The notes beneath the pieces are model-generated. The model did not search any database and was not told the DNA's origin. It saw only the letters and a list, made by a program, of their open reading frames with translations. Positions 9,298-18,720 of a stretch of DNA of 64,000 nt are shown here, piece after piece. Source of the stretch: Verrucomicrobiota bacterium (GTDB lineage Bacteria; Verrucomicrobiota; Lentisphaeria; JABSQK01; JAJFLO01); the NCBI GenBank assembly GCA_021772635.1, contig JAJFLP010000113.1, positions 64,813 through 128,812 on the forward strand, read 5' to 3'. Numbering within the stretch: the first letter of the stretch is position 1; each line of letters begins with the position of its first letter. Made by a program: the position numbers and the translations under genes.

Positions 9298-10154
9298 GAA
9301 ACTTTGTTCCTTAAATTTTCACTTAGGTGAAGGTGGTAATTAAGTAATCTTCCTATGCTTATATTATCCCAAAATTTCGTCATGAGAATAGAAAGTTTAT
9401 GCATAATGTAGGCTAGCCTTATCTATGCATAAAGTTTCTACTGCGAGCATGTATAAGGCATAATATCAATGAGTTAAAAAGAACGCACGACCTTGAAATA
9501 TTTCAATATTTCTTCAGCCGTACAACCTTCGTAACTCATTGATCTCAGGCCAGCTAAAAGCGCTCGTAACGAAATTGATGCATAGACCAGGCTAGCTGTC
9601 CTCGGACGAAAATACCTTCTCAATTATTGAAGGATATATGAGAAATAGCGCAAAACAGGTCTAAGCATAATGTTCGAATTTATGCAATCAAGTAGTATGT
9701 GTATCTTTTATCACAGTATGTATCGTGAAATTCTTAAACCACAACAAATCGTGCAACGTTTGAACGATTAATACTGGTATAAGTTCTCGTTTTTTTCTTC
9801 TCCATTTGCCTTTGTCTCATAGTTATTAAATTTAGAATATTATTAGTTAATTAAGTATTTAAATATATATATAATATTAAGGCCTGTTAACTTGTTAGTT
9901 GTTATCGTTAACCCCTTTTCCGCAAGATGATAGAAAGCGCACGACCTGTTACAAAAACACAACATATTCGTTTAGTATTTCTGTTAATAAGTTATACCCC
10001 TTTTTACTAACATGCTTATTCACAGATTTCTAAAACAGTGATTCAGAGTTCCAGACCAACTTTTATGTTTCTCAATAGTTAGTTCTATCAATAACAAAAG
10101 TTCTTTGATTTTTATTAAGAAATAATAATTATCTATTAGAGATGGTAAGATTTT
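9298..10154. other. AT-rich intergenic region beside dnaN, candidate replication origin
   Basis: Between the divergent dnaN and SIS genes lie 857 bases without a convincing ORF. The left third holds a repeat A copy. The right part is very AT-rich: about 9825-9890 is almost all A/T with runs such as TTAATTAAGTATTTAAATAT, a plausible unwinding element. One clean DnaA-box match, TTATTCACA, sits at 10016-10024, with weaker near-matches around it. The dnaN-recF neighbourhood and transcription away on both sides fit an origin, but a single good box is thin support. Confidence 0.35.
9413..9595 (+). repeat. Repeat A, full copy 1
   Basis: 183 bp from CTAGCCTTATCTATGCA to TGCATAGACCAGGCTAG. The inside matches the other two full copies: TTTCTACTGCGAGCA near the left end, AACCTTCGTAACTCATTGA and CTCGTAACGAAATTGATG near the right end. 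The ends differ from perfect inversion by two bases. Confidence 0.85.
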
Positions 10155-10787
10155 ATGGACAAGTTCATTATTCAACTCACGGATAGATATCCAGCTTTAA
10201 CCGACTGTCAAGCCGGTATAATATGCGCCTATAATAGTATCGTCGCGACCATGAAAACAGGAGGTACTCTGTTTATATGTGGTAACGGTGGGAGCGCAGC
10301 CGACTCAGAGCATATAGCCGGCGAACTTATGAAAAGCTTCCTATTGCCAAGACCATTAGACGAATCTATCCGCGCTAAGTTTAAGGATATGTACGGCGAA
10401 GAAGGGGGTTATCTTGCAGAGAAATTACAGAAAGGTTTACGCGCGTTCGCGCTTACAGGACACTGCGCACTATCCACCGCGATGGCCAACGACGTTGCAG
10501 CAGATCTGGTATTCGCCCAGCAGTTGATGGCGTTCGGAAAAGACGGTGACGTATTACTTGGGATTTCAACATCCGGAAATTCGACGAACGTATGTCACGC
10601 GGTTCGCACTGCGACCGCGATCGGAATGAAAACTATTGGTCTTTCTGGAAAAAGCGGCGGGAAGCTTAATGATTTGTGCGAAATTATGATTCGAGTACCT
10701 GAGGACGAGACTCAGTTTATTCAGGAATTACATCTTCCGGTATATCACACACTATGTGCGGCAGTCGAGGATTATTTTTTTTCCTAA
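10155..10787 (+). CDS. SIS-domain phosphosugar isomerase, GmhA/DiaA-like
   Basis: A 210-residue sugar isomerase domain protein. FICGNGGSAADSEHIAGEL and GISTSGNSTNVCHAV are the two phosphosugar-binding loops, and VYHTLCAAVEDYFF is the usual last helix. GmhA makes heptose precursors of lipopolysaccharide, whereas DiaA binds DnaA and stimulates initiation. The extra loop at about 65-95 (LLPRPLDESIRAKFKDMYG) is commoner in uncharacterised GmhA-like proteins. No other heptose gene is nearby, so the substrate is open. The ribosome site is weak (GATGGTAAG). Confidence 0.8.
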   Translation: MDKFIIQLTDRYPALTDCQAGIICAYNSIVATMKTGGTLFICGNGGSAADSEHIAGELMKSFLLPRPLDESIRAKFKDMYGEEGGYLAEKLQKGLRAFALTGHCALSTAMANDVAADLVFAQQLMAFGKDGDVLLGISTSGNSTNVCHAVRTATAIGMKTIGLSGKSGGKLNDLCEIMIRVPEDETQFIQELHLPVYHTLCAAVEDYFFS

Positions 10788-10984
10788 ATCGTAATCGTTC
10801 GGTCCTCTGTAATTTTGGACTGAGTTTTTATTATACTACTTAATGTGTATGTTATACGCAAATTGCGTGGCAAGTAGTATGGCTAACAGACGGGGCGAAG
10901 GTAACGAGCTAACCAACGACCCGTATCGCCCCATACGTACACCAATAAAACGTTGTCTATTAATAAACGTAAAGGGATAGTCCG

Positions 10985-12049
10985 ATGGCCGTCGAAATGA
11001 ACGATCTGCTCCAACTGATTTTGGATGAAGGAGGAAGTGACTTACATATATCGGTAGGCGTACCTCCAACAATACGCATGAGCGGTGGAATGGTTAACCT
11101 AGATGCTGATCCGCTGACACACGAAGACACCGAGCGCTTGATGAAATCAGTGACAGCGGAAGCAAATCAACAGAAATTACGTCAGGAGGGGGGCGTCGAT
11201 TTCGGATTTGCGTTCGGCGACCAGGCCAGATTTAGAGTTAGCGTATTAAAACAGAAAGGAACGATCGGAATGGTACTTCGCGTAATTCCAGCCGATCTCT
11301 TAACACTCGAGCAGATAGGTCTACCACTGAGCATCAAGGATCTTTTATTTCGGCCCCGTGGATTAGTGCTCGTAACAGGTCCTACTGGTAGCGGTAAGTC
11401 GACGACACTGGCGTCCATGATTAATATCATAAACCACGAGCGGGACGCGCATATGATAACCATAGAAGATCCCATTGAGTTCTATCATCCGCACCGCCGT
11501 TGCATAGTGACTCAACGGGAAGTGGGTGTTGACGTTCCGTCATTCGCCGAAGCATTACGGCGTGCATTGCGCCAGGATCCCGATATTATTCTTGTTGGCG
11601 AAATGCGTGACCTTGAGACGATTGAGGCAGCCGTTAGTGCCGCTGAAACGGGGCATCTGGTCTTCGGAACCCTTCATACGACCGGTGCTGCAGAAACGAT
11701 TGACCGTATTGTCGACGCGTTTCCGACAAGCCAACAGGAACAAATAAGAACTCAGCTTGCTTCGTCTATCGTTGCGGTTATCTCACAGGTTCTTATGCCT
11801 CGCGCGGACAAACCAGGACGGGTAGCAGGATTCGAAATAATGATTAATACGCCGTCTATAAAGGCATTAATTCGAGACGGTAAAACGTTTAGGATTACGT
11901 CCGATATTCAAACGGGTGCAAAATATGGAATGAATACTCTGGATGCCCATCTGGTTAGTCTCTACCAAAAGGGAATGATTTCTTATGGGGAAGTGATAAC
12001 CAAATGTAAAGATCCACAGGGCGTGATCCAACAGTTGCAGGGAGATTGA
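10985..12049 (+). CDS. pilT: Type IV pilus retraction ATPase PilT
   Basis: PilT is the hexameric ATPase at the inner membrane base of type IV pili that powers retraction and twitching. The 354 residues include the N-terminal [13 protein letters not shown], Walker [11 protein letters not shown], the Asp box TIEDPIEF, Walker [13 protein letters not shown] and the His box [10 protein letters not shown]. The AIRNLIRE-like segment of classic PilT appears as [18 protein letters not shown] is the ribosome site. It is followed by pilC 129 bases later; the extension ATPase PilB is not in the window. Confidence 0.94.
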   Translation: MAVEMNDLLQLILDEGGSDLHISVGVPPTIRMSGGMVNLDADPLTHEDTERLMKSVTAEANQQKLRQEGGVDFGFAFGDQARFRVSVLKQKGTIGMVLRVIPADLLTLEQIGLPLSIKDLLFRPRGLVLVTGPTGSGKSTTLASMINIINHERDAHMITIEDPIEFYHPHRRCIVTQREVGVDVPSFAEALRRALRQDPDIILVGEMRDLETIEAAVSAAETGHLVFGTLHTTGAAETIDRIVDAFPTSQQEQIRTQLASSIVAVISQVLMPRADKPGRVAGFEIMINTPSIKALIRDGKTFRITSDIQTGAKYGMNTLDAHLVSLYQKGMISYGEVITKCKDPQGVIQQLQGD

Positions 12050-12178
12050 TAAGCCGTTATATACGATTAAATAATTCGCACCATCTGTGTTGTGTCGTGA
12101 ATTTTGACACGGTAACGGATGTGTTCATTCTAACGAATCGTATAACGGATTTTAACGAATCACTTGGAGGTAATCCAA

Positions 12179-13450
12179 ATGCCGAAGTTTAATTATGTTG
12201 CAATGGACGGGCAAGGTAGGGAACAAAAAGGTGCCATTGACGCGGATAACGAAAATGATGCGTCCTCGAAACTGAAGGAAAAAGGCTTATTCCCAACGAG
12301 TATCACCGAGGATAAGAGCGGGGCGCCGGGGAAAAAGGGTGGACCGAAAGATCGGGCTGTCAAGAAGAAGAAGAAGAAAGGCGGTGGACTTTCACTAATG
12401 ACACCGATACTTAAGACGAAACTTCTCTGTCAGTTCACGCGTCAGTTGGCAACGTTGCTGGATGCAGGTTTACCACTTTTACGCGGATTAAGGACCCTTG
12501 AGAAACAGGCGATAGATCCAGCCGCGAAAAAAATATTCGGAGAGATAGCAGAGGACGTCGAAGGCGGAAGAACCTTCTCGGAGGCGCTGGGCAGACATTC
12601 GAAGTCGTTTAATCATCTTTATGTTAATATGATTAGGGCCGGAGAGGCATCCGGCGCCATGGAACAAGTCTTGACCCGACTCGCAGAGTTCATGGAGAAA
12701 GCTGCGCGTTTGAAAGCAAAAGTGAAAGCCGCATTGACCTACCCGTTAGCGGTTCTGTTCATCGCATTGTCCATTACCTCTGGCCTCATGATTTTTATTG
12801 TTCCTAAGTTCGCGAAAATGTTCGATGAAATGTTGGCCGGTGAACCATTGCCCGGTCTCACACAATTCGTCATGGCGATCAGTGATTTCATGAAGAATAG
12901 GGCGCTGGCCGGGATAATCGGCGGCGTCATAGGATTTATCCTGTTCAAGCAGGCGATGAAAACTAAAATGGGGGCGTACGCATTTGATTATGTATCGATA
13001 AAAATGCCGCCTTTCAGTGGATTGGTGACCAAAGTTACCGTCGCTCGATTTTGTTCGACGTTAGGGACCTTAATGAGCGCAGGCGTTTCCATATTACAGG
13101 CGTTGTTAATCGTCCGGGATACGGCCGGCAATGCGATCGTTTCAGATGCCGTACAGACCGTACATGATGCGGTCGCAGAAGGTGAAGGAATGACGAAGCC
13201 ACTTCAATCAACAAAGGTATTCCCGGAAATGGTTGTTAGTATGATTGAAGTGGGAGAAGAAACCGGTGCGTTACCAGATATGCTTGCAAGAATAGCTGTA
13301 ACATACGAAGAAGAGGTAGATAATGCTGTCGAAGCACTTACTTCCTTGATTGAGCCTGCGATGATCGTGTTTCTTGCCATCGTGGTTGGCGGTATTGTCA
13401 TCGCGCTATTCATGCCCTTGATCAAACTTATCGATTCACTCGGCGGTTGA
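12179..13450 (+). CDS. pilC: Type IV pilus inner-membrane platform protein PilC
   Basis: A 423-residue GspF/PilC family protein that forms the inner-membrane platform on which the pilus motors act. It begins MPKFNYVAMDGQG and has the usual N-terminal ARND-like domain, then a Lys/Gly-rich linker (about residues 45-75, with a KKKKKK run), then two homologous T2SSF helical domains. Markers are FTRQLATLLDAGLPLLRGL and FCSTLGTLMSAGVSILQAL, each ending in membrane spans; the last span is near 395-415. GGAGG eight bases ahead sets this ATG. A TTG start 15 bases upstream would bury the ribosome site. Confidence 0.93.
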   Translation: MPKFNYVAMDGQGREQKGAIDADNENDASSKLKEKGLFPTSITEDKSGAPGKKGGPKDRAVKKKKKKGGGLSLMTPILKTKLLCQFTRQLATLLDAGLPLLRGLRTLEKQAIDPAAKKIFGEIAEDVEGGRTFSEALGRHSKSFNHLYVNMIRAGEASGAMEQVLTRLAEFMEKAARLKAKVKAALTYPLAVLFIALSITSGLMIFIVPKFAKMFDEMLAGEPLPGLTQFVMAISDFMKNRALAGIIGGVIGFILFKQAMKTKMGAYAFDYVSIKMPPFSGLVTKVTVARFCSTLGTLMSAGVSILQALLIVRDTAGNAIVSDAVQTVHDAVAEGEGMTKPLQSTKVFPEMVVSMIEVGEETGALPDMLARIAVTYEEEVDNAVEALTSLIEPAMIVFLAIVVGGIVIALFMPLIKLIDSLGG

Positions 13451-13562
13451 TGCTTAACCTGATTAATTCACGCGATTCGTCGCGAGAGATTAGGGCTCGC
13501 AACAGAATATTGGTATGAATTATTCAGGTTAGTACTGCTTGCCGTATAATATAAACTATCCG

Positions 13563-14519
13563 CTATTTGGGTCGTACCGTAACCCTCACCTCCAGGATCA
13601 TCGGCTTCACTTCCAATGCCGAACAATCCTTGGCATCTACCCAGAAGTGGACAGGAAGCCGATAGGACCCTGCCACTGCAATCTCGGAGATATCTATAAA
13701 CGGTCGTAACGACGATACTGTCAAAATATCAACGGTTGCCTTTGGCCCCTCAATAACTGCCTCGATAGCTGGAATAGATGGTTTAATAAACTCTTCAACA
13801 TAAAAATCCGTATTCGTTCTGTTCATCACCGAAATTTGTAAATCGGAGAATAATTTAGTGTCGTTCATTCTATAAAGCTCGACCGAAACTTTTACCCTTG
13901 CCGGATTGACAGTAACCCCTTGCGGTAAGTTCACTAATTCGACCAATTCCTTTTCGAATCCTTCATAGATATTTCTTAATTCGATTTCATCGGTAACCAT
14001 TTCTCCGAGTCCTCGAACAACTTTCGAAGGACCTGTAATCTGTGCTGTATTAGGAATCACTGAAATACTTTTTCTCCCGTACCCTTCAGGTAAGCTCCCG
14101 ACAAAACGACATCTTATCGGGATATCTTCGATTGTTTCTATTTTATCCACATACACGTGAAACGAGTCCGGCTGGATATCGACGATCTTTAACTTTCCCG
14201 GTATTTCCACATTCTTATCTCTAATCAATACAGTATAGCGTCCAGGGGTCGCTTCATTGCTGATTTTACCAGTAACCTTTATATCAGCGTTCGTAAGGGT
14301 TTTTAGTCTTTTTTTGGATCCGGTCAGTTTGATTGCCAGCTTCGGGAGGTCTTGCTCGGAAAGAGTTAAATATTCAGAATGTTTAAGGGTGACCGGTATA
14401 TCCCGGAAGGTTTCTTCCTCGGTCAATTGAGTCCGCACAGAATACCAGATAAGAAAAGCGCACAATATTGACGCTACTTTCCTTGGCCAATTTTTGACCG
14501 CTATCGACGAGAGCTTCAA
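13563..14519 (-). CDS. YbbR/CdaR-like regulator of diadenylate cyclase
   Basis: A 318-residue protein with one N-terminal membrane span (about 12-28, KVASILCAFLIWYSV) and then repeated YbbR domains, recognised by segments such as RDIPVTLKHSEYLTL, IPIRCRFVGSLPEGY and PNTAQITGPSKVV. In Firmicutes, CdaR lies outside the membrane and controls the neighbouring CdaA. Here it overlaps the cdaA stop by four bases (ATGA), so the two are translationally coupled. The C-terminal part (about 230-318) continues the beta-rich pattern. Confidence 0.85.
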   Translation of the reverse strand: MKLSSIAVKNWPRKVASILCAFLIWYSVRTQLTEEETFRDIPVTLKHSEYLTLSEQDLPKLAIKLTGSKKRLKTLTNADIKVTGKISNEATPGRYTVLIRDKNVEIPGKLKIVDIQPDSFHVYVDKIETIEDIPIRCRFVGSLPEGYGRKSISVIPNTAQITGPSKVVRGLGEMVTDEIELRNIYEGFEKELVELVNLPQGVTVNPARVKVSVELYRMNDTKLFSDLQISVMNRTNTDFYVEEFIKPSIPAIEAVIEGPKATVDILTVSSLRPFIDISEIAVAGSYRLPVHFWVDAKDCSALEVKPMILEVRVTVRPK

Positions 14520-15406
14520 GATTCGGATTCCTCTTTACTTCTTCGGTTCTTAAGAATAGACATTTTTACTGTGTTAAGATGTTCTGTCAGATTAGCCGTG
14601 CCGGGTGCCCCTAAAGCGGGGGATTTTTTCTTTACCAGGTAATTCGTTAAATGCCGCTCCAGTCGTTCTTTTTCTATGTCTCGGACCAATCGGCCTTTGT
14701 GGGCAAGGCTGACGCTGCCGTCCTCTTCAGATACAATAATAACGACTGCGTCCGTTTCCTCCGTAATCCCGATCGCGGCACGATGGCGAGTCCCGAGAGT
14801 TCTACTTAGGTTTGTTTGGGTCAAAGGAAAAAAGCACGCGGCGGATAAAATAATACCATTCTTGATCACAACGCCGCCGTCGTGCAGCGGCGTGTTGGGG
14901 TAGAATATCGTAACGAGTAGTTCGGACGATAACGGCGCGTTAATCTTAACACCGGCCTCGGTATACGAACGCATACCAATATCCTGTTCGATCGCGATTA
15001 AACCGCCGATATGCTTTGCTGCCAGTTGGTAAGAGGCTTCAACTAAGGCATTAATTGTCCTTGCCCCTGTCGGGTCACTTCGCCTCAATCGATGTGGGTT
15101 AATGCCGATTTCTGCAAATGCGCGACGCAACTCTGGTTGAAAAATTATTAGTATGGCGAAGACCATCAGTGCGGGTAGTTTAGCCAAGATCCATTCGATT
15201 ACCTCCAGCCCGAACATCTGCGAAAGTAACCACCCCGAAAGGATCGTAGTTACAATTCCGATCATAATAGGTTCTGCCCGTGTTCCCTTTAAGAAAAGAA
15301 GGGCGGTATATATAACGACCGTAAGCAACCCTATCTGGATAACGAATTGAATTAATTCCCGAAGAGGTTCCCAAAGGCTTAGTACGAAATCGAAGAATGC
15401 GGTCAT
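14516..15406 (-). CDS. cdaA: Diadenylate cyclase CdaA (DisA_N domain)
   Basis: CdaA makes the second messenger c-di-AMP from two ATP at the membrane. Three N-terminal spans (about residues 15-95) are followed by the DAC domain. Catalytic motifs are PLHDGG and GTRHRAAIG, and SLAHKGRLVRDI closes the domain. The family usually has DGA where this protein has DGG, a variant that I believe also occurs elsewhere. A tail of about 45 residues follows (VKKKSPALGAPG onwards) and is longer than in Bacillus. It is the middle gene of an hpt-cdaA-ybbR set, with 294 bases between hpt and cdaA that hold a repeat B copy. Confidence 0.92.
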   Translation of the reverse strand: MTAFFDFVLSLWEPLRELIQFVIQIGLLTVVIYTALLFLKGTRAEPIMIGIVTTILSGWLLSQMFGLEVIEWILAKLPALMVFAILIIFQPELRRAFAEIGINPHRLRRSDPTGARTINALVEASYQLAAKHIGGLIAIEQDIGMRSYTEAGVKINAPLSSELLVTIFYPNTPLHDGGVVIKNGIILSAACFFPLTQTNLSRTLGTRHRAAIGITEETDAVVIIVSEEDGSVSLAHKGRLVRDIEKERLERHLTNYLVKKKSPALGAPGTANLTEHLNTVKMSILKNRRSKEESES

Positions 15407-15590
15407 ATAGTAGCTGCTTCCAGAAATATCCCGCTGTTAGAGACGATCGGGCGGAGTGCCGTGTCTACGCATACGAAATAGCTGTCGGTTACGGTCAAAG
15501 GTATTATCGTCAGTAAAGATTCTAATTTACCACAGTAGAGGTTAACGGGTATTCGCCCTTTCAGTTGGTCGGTTAACCATATCGGAATAT

Positions 15591-15692
15591 ATATACCGAA
15601 AATCATGGTCCCGCATGCGGGACGAAATATCGTTCGGAAGTTCTTGGCTGATAAATTCGAAGTTATCCAAAAATTGTACTGCTTGCAGTATA
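15591..15692 (-). repeat. Repeat B copy 1
   Basis: Runs from TATACCGAAAATC to TTGTACTGCTTGCAGTATA between hpt and cdaA. It contains the 14-base palindrome TCCCGCATGCGGGA, also present in copy 8, and TCGTTCGGA. Confidence 0.75.
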
Positions 15693-15700
15693 CGTACTCT

Positions 15701-16234
15701 CTATACTGTAGAATCAAGCGTAGAAATGCACGGCAGATTTCGGTAATCGTCGTTATAATCCAATCCATAGCCGACAACGAAATCGTCGCCTATATCGAAA
15801 CCGACGTAATCAGCGGCAAAGTTTATATTTCGAGATATTTCTTTTCGAAGGAGAACACAGGTCCTAATACTCAGGGGTTGCGATTTTCGGAATTGGTTAA
15901 CGATTGCGTTTAACGTTGCACCTGTCTCGAGGATATCATCTACGATCAAAACATGCTGCTCGGTTAGATCTAGTCGCAGTTGAGAGTGAAACTCTGGCGT
16001 CCCGGAACTCACCGCTCCAATGTAAGACGAAACTGATATAGTGTCAAATTTCACCGGAGTGGACAAGAGCCGTATAAGGTCAGATCCGAACATCAGCGCA
16101 CCCTTCAAAACGATAACGACAGTCAACGAATCACCGGAATACTCCCGATCGATCTGTTCCGCGAGCTCCCGGCAGCGATTCCTGATTTCACCTTCAGAAA
16201 TCAAAACGGTCAATTTATCAGTCTTTGTTTTCAT
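15701..16234 (-). CDS. hpt: Hypoxanthine phosphoribosyltransferase
   Basis: A purine salvage enzyme that joins hypoxanthine or guanine to PRPP. The 177 residues show VIVLKGALMFGSDLIRLL, the PRPP loop VLIVDDILETGATL and the closing VVGYGLDYNDDYRNLPCI, which is typical of bacterial Hpt. The stop lies only nine bases from the repeat B copy. The neighbour CdaA also uses purine nucleotides, but the order hpt-cdaA probably reflects an operon rather than a direct partnership. Confidence 0.92.
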   Translation of the reverse strand: MKTKTDKLTVLISEGEIRNRCRELAEQIDREYSGDSLTVVIVLKGALMFGSDLIRLLSTPVKFDTISVSSYIGAVSSGTPEFHSQLRLDLTEQHVLIVDDILETGATLNAIVNQFRKSQPLSIRTCVLLRKEISRNINFAADYVGFDIGDDFVVGYGLDYNDDYRNLPCISTLDSTV

Positions 16235-16337
16235 TTTAGAATAATAGAATATTATCGCTTTAACCTGATATATGCATGATCGACTGGCTTACAGTGGAAA
16301 GTTTATGCATAGATTAGGCGAGTCGAAAGGAAATGAA

Positions 16338-17495
16338 ATGATTTATTTAGACAATGCGGCGTCGACACCCGTTTTCACTGAGGTAATCCACGATTACCCG
16401 GCTATCATGAAGAGCGCTTTTCCTAACGCCAGCGCATTACACCAAGCCGGTGCCGAAATTCGACGAAAATTAGAGCAAGCCAGCGCCGAATTCATGCGCA
16501 CACTGAATATAAATCAGGACGGTACGAAGATAATTTGGACGAGCGGCGGGACCGAGGCAAATAATCTGGCGATCCAAGGATACGCACAGTCTAACAATGT
16601 ATCCGAACTTTCTATGGTCACCTCAACAACAGAGCATTCTTCATGCTACGCCCCGATGAAGCGTCTTCAAAATGGAAGTGCACACGTCTCTTGGGCAAAA
16701 GTCACTCCCGACGGGAAAATTGACTTGGAGAATTTCAGCGCGATGCTCTCGAAGAAGACGAATCTCGTATCAATTTGTCACGTACAGAATGAAACCGGGG
16801 CGACACAGGAATTAGTGATGATCCGCACGCTTATGGACAAGTATTCACCGCGCGCAAAACTCCACGTCGATAGTATACAGGCTTTCGGGAAAATTGATAT
16901 TCCGTGGGACGCGGCTCGAATCGATCTACTGTCGCTGTCAAGCCACAAGATTCATGGACCAGGAGGCGTCGGTGCACTGGTAATTAGGGATGCAATGGTT
17001 TCGCTGAAACCTCTAATCGAAGGCGGCGGCCAGCAGTATAACCTGCGATCCGGGAGTCTTGACGCGGCCGGGATTTTGGGATTTACGCGAGCAGCTCAGA
17101 TTGCTACAGGAAAGCGCAGTGAATTTTTGAATCAAACGACCACGCTTAACCGAAGATTAAGAGAGCTGTTGTCGAGCCTTCATAACCGGGACAGAATACT
17201 AACGAAGGTTGAAATAAATTCACCGGTCGATGGCTCGCCCTATATCCTAAACTTTAGCTTGCCTGGCTACGAAGCAGCGGTAATCATGCGAATGCTCGGA
17301 GACCAGGGAATAATCGTAGGCACTGGAAGTGCTTGTTCCGCTGAAAGCAGAAATCCCAGTCGAATTTTAACGGCGATGGGGAAAAACAGTAAGATTTCTT
17401 TTGGTGCCATTAGAGTCAGTTTCGGCGCCTATAACACGATCGGCGAGATAGAGGAACTTTGCTCCAAACTTCAATCTGTACTATCGGAATACTAA
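16338..17495 (+). CDS. Cysteine desulfurase, NifS/IscS-like
   Basis: A class V aminotransferase-fold PLP enzyme of 385 residues that takes sulfur from cysteine. It begins MIYLDNAASTPVF; SGGTEANNLAI binds the cofactor, SSHKIHGPGGVGAL holds the PLP lysine, and GTGSACSAESRNPSRIL holds the reactive cysteine in the long loop typical of the IscS group. AAAGGA six bases ahead chooses this ATG over the one at 16272. No IscU or thiolation gene is adjacent, so the sulfur acceptor (Fe-S clusters or tRNA) cannot be told. Confidence 0.88.
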   Translation: MIYLDNAASTPVFTEVIHDYPAIMKSAFPNASALHQAGAEIRRKLEQASAEFMRTLNINQDGTKIIWTSGGTEANNLAIQGYAQSNNVSELSMVTSTTEHSSCYAPMKRLQNGSAHVSWAKVTPDGKIDLENFSAMLSKKTNLVSICHVQNETGATQELVMIRTLMDKYSPRAKLHVDSIQAFGKIDIPWDAARIDLLSLSSHKIHGPGGVGALVIRDAMVSLKPLIEGGGQQYNLRSGSLDAAGILGFTRAAQIATGKRSEFLNQTTTLNRRLRELLSSLHNRDRILTKVEINSPVDGSPYILNFSLPGYEAAVIMRMLGDQGIIVGTGSACSAESRNPSRILTAMGKNSKISFGAIRVSFGAYNTIGEIEELCSKLQSVLSEY

Positions 17496-17546
17496 CTTTG
17501 CGGCTCACTCACGCGCGGCAAGGGAACCGAGTTTCCAGTTTATTTG

Positions 17547-18284
17547 TTAAGTCCCCGGGATATTACCGAAAATGTCGATGTGAGCTCTGGGCGTGTATAT
17601 CCATCCGTGTTTAAGGCATATTGCGATGCATTTCTTCCCGTTATGCTTTAGTTGTTCAGTACTTATCCCCTGTGGCATCAGATAGACGTTTTTTGGGTCT
17701 GCGAGTTTTAGGTCATCGAGAATCTCGAGAATCTCGTTCTCATCGCTCTCATCGTCAACGACAAACTTCAGCTGGTAACGATAATTTTCGATCCAAAAAA
17801 GGAGTGCGTCTTTGTTATAACGAAGGGATTCGTGATTGGCGGAGAGTTTCGGGTCGTCCGGAACTGATGTCGCCAATTTAGGGGACAAGGATACAAAATC
17901 GATGTCGAGCGGTGTCGCCATCGTGCCGTTTGTTTCCAGCGTAATCAGAAATTGCGCGTTCGCGAGTTTCGTAACCAGAGCTTGAAGATGACGCTGTAAG
18001 AGCGGTTCGCCGCCCGTGATTACCACTTCGCGCACGAAATCGCTCTGCGTTTTCAGCTCATGAACGCGGGCGACAATTTTATCGATCGTGAATGGCTTTC
18101 CTTCGGGCGACCAGGAGGTATGCGGCGTATCACAATACGTAGTACCCCAGCGGCAGCGAAGGTTGCAACCTGACGTTCGGATGAAGATTGCCGGGTGCCC
18201 CAAGTAACGGCCTTCCCCCTGAATCGTGAGAAAGATCTCACTGATATTAATACGATTTTCAACCGACTCAGTCAATTGAACCAT
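17547..18284 (-). CDS. queE: 7-carboxy-7-deazaguanine synthase (radical SAM) with unusual cluster motif
   Basis: QueE converts 6-carboxytetrahydropterin to 7-carboxy-7-deazaguanine in queuosine synthesis. The 245 residues open with NISEIFLTIQGEGRYLGHPA, and VITGGEPLLQ and FVSLSPKL are further family marks. The iron-sulfur motif reads C40-x3-C44-x6-C51 (CNLRCRWGTTYCDTP), where most radical SAM enzymes have CX3CX2C; four residues (GTTY region) are extra. The frame opens at 18338, but that would overlap queD by 71 bases; the ATG at 18284 overlaps by 17 and is preferred. QueD immediately upstream supplies its substrate. Confidence 0.88.
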   Translation of the reverse strand: MVQLTESVENRINISEIFLTIQGEGRYLGHPAIFIRTSGCNLRCRWGTTYCDTPHTSWSPEGKPFTIDKIVARVHELKTQSDFVREVVITGGEPLLQRHLQALVTKLANAQFLITLETNGTMATPLDIDFVSLSPKLATSVPDDPKLSANHESLRYNKDALLFWIENYRYQLKFVVDDESDENEILEILDDLKLADPKNVYLMPQGISTEQLKHNGKKCIAICLKHGWIYTPRAHIDIFGNIPGT

Positions 18285-18720
18285 CCGGTTTGTAGTCTGC
18301 CCATGAATTCGGGGTTTCATAGAGACGTATATTGACAATTTTCACGCCGGCCGGTATCGAGTTACACAGCTGTTCAAAGCACCATTCGGCGATATTTTCA
18401 GCAGTCGGAATGAACGGCACTTTTATCACTCTGAGATTCTCGTGTGCGCACGATTCGAAGAAACCGGTGAGCAACAGATCCTGATCGTAGATCATGCACC
18501 CATGATCAAGCGTATCATGGATCTTCATCATCATCGTCGACTTTAGGTCTCCGAAATCCAGCACCATACCCTCGGAACTATCGCCGGGTTTATCTATAAT
18601 CTTACCAGATATTGTCATTTCCATTCTGTAACGGTGTCCATGCAGATTTCGACACTTGCTCCGATGGTTCGGGACTCGGTGGCCCATGTCCCACTCTATA
18701 ATCTTGGTTATCTCTATCAT
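18268..18720 (-). CDS. queD: 6-carboxytetrahydropterin synthase
   Basis: A 150-residue PTPS-fold enzyme that makes 6-carboxytetrahydropterin from dihydroneopterin triphosphate. Zinc ligands and the catalytic Cys are seen in WDMGHRVPNH and KCRNLHGHRY, and the acidic site residues in LDFGDLK and TLDHGCM, with PTAENIAEW near the end. It is slightly longer than E. coli QueD (about 120) because of an insertion around DKPGDSSEG. It precedes and overlaps queE, forming a two-gene queuosine unit; QueC and QueF are not in the window. Confidence 0.93.
   Translation of the reverse strand: MIEITKIIEWDMGHRVPNHRSKCRNLHGHRYRMEMTISGKIIDKPGDSSEGMVLDFGDLKSTMMMKIHDTLDHGCMIYDQDLLLTGFFESCAHENLRVIKVPFIPTAENIAEWCFEQLCNSIPAGVKIVNIRLYETPNSWADYKPDGSID

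Noticed and set aside
16272..16337. Longer start for the cysteine desulfurase
   Set aside because: The 22 extra codons include repeat-like DNA (TTTATGCATAGATTAGGC), and the conserved MIYLDNAAS start has the ribosome site.
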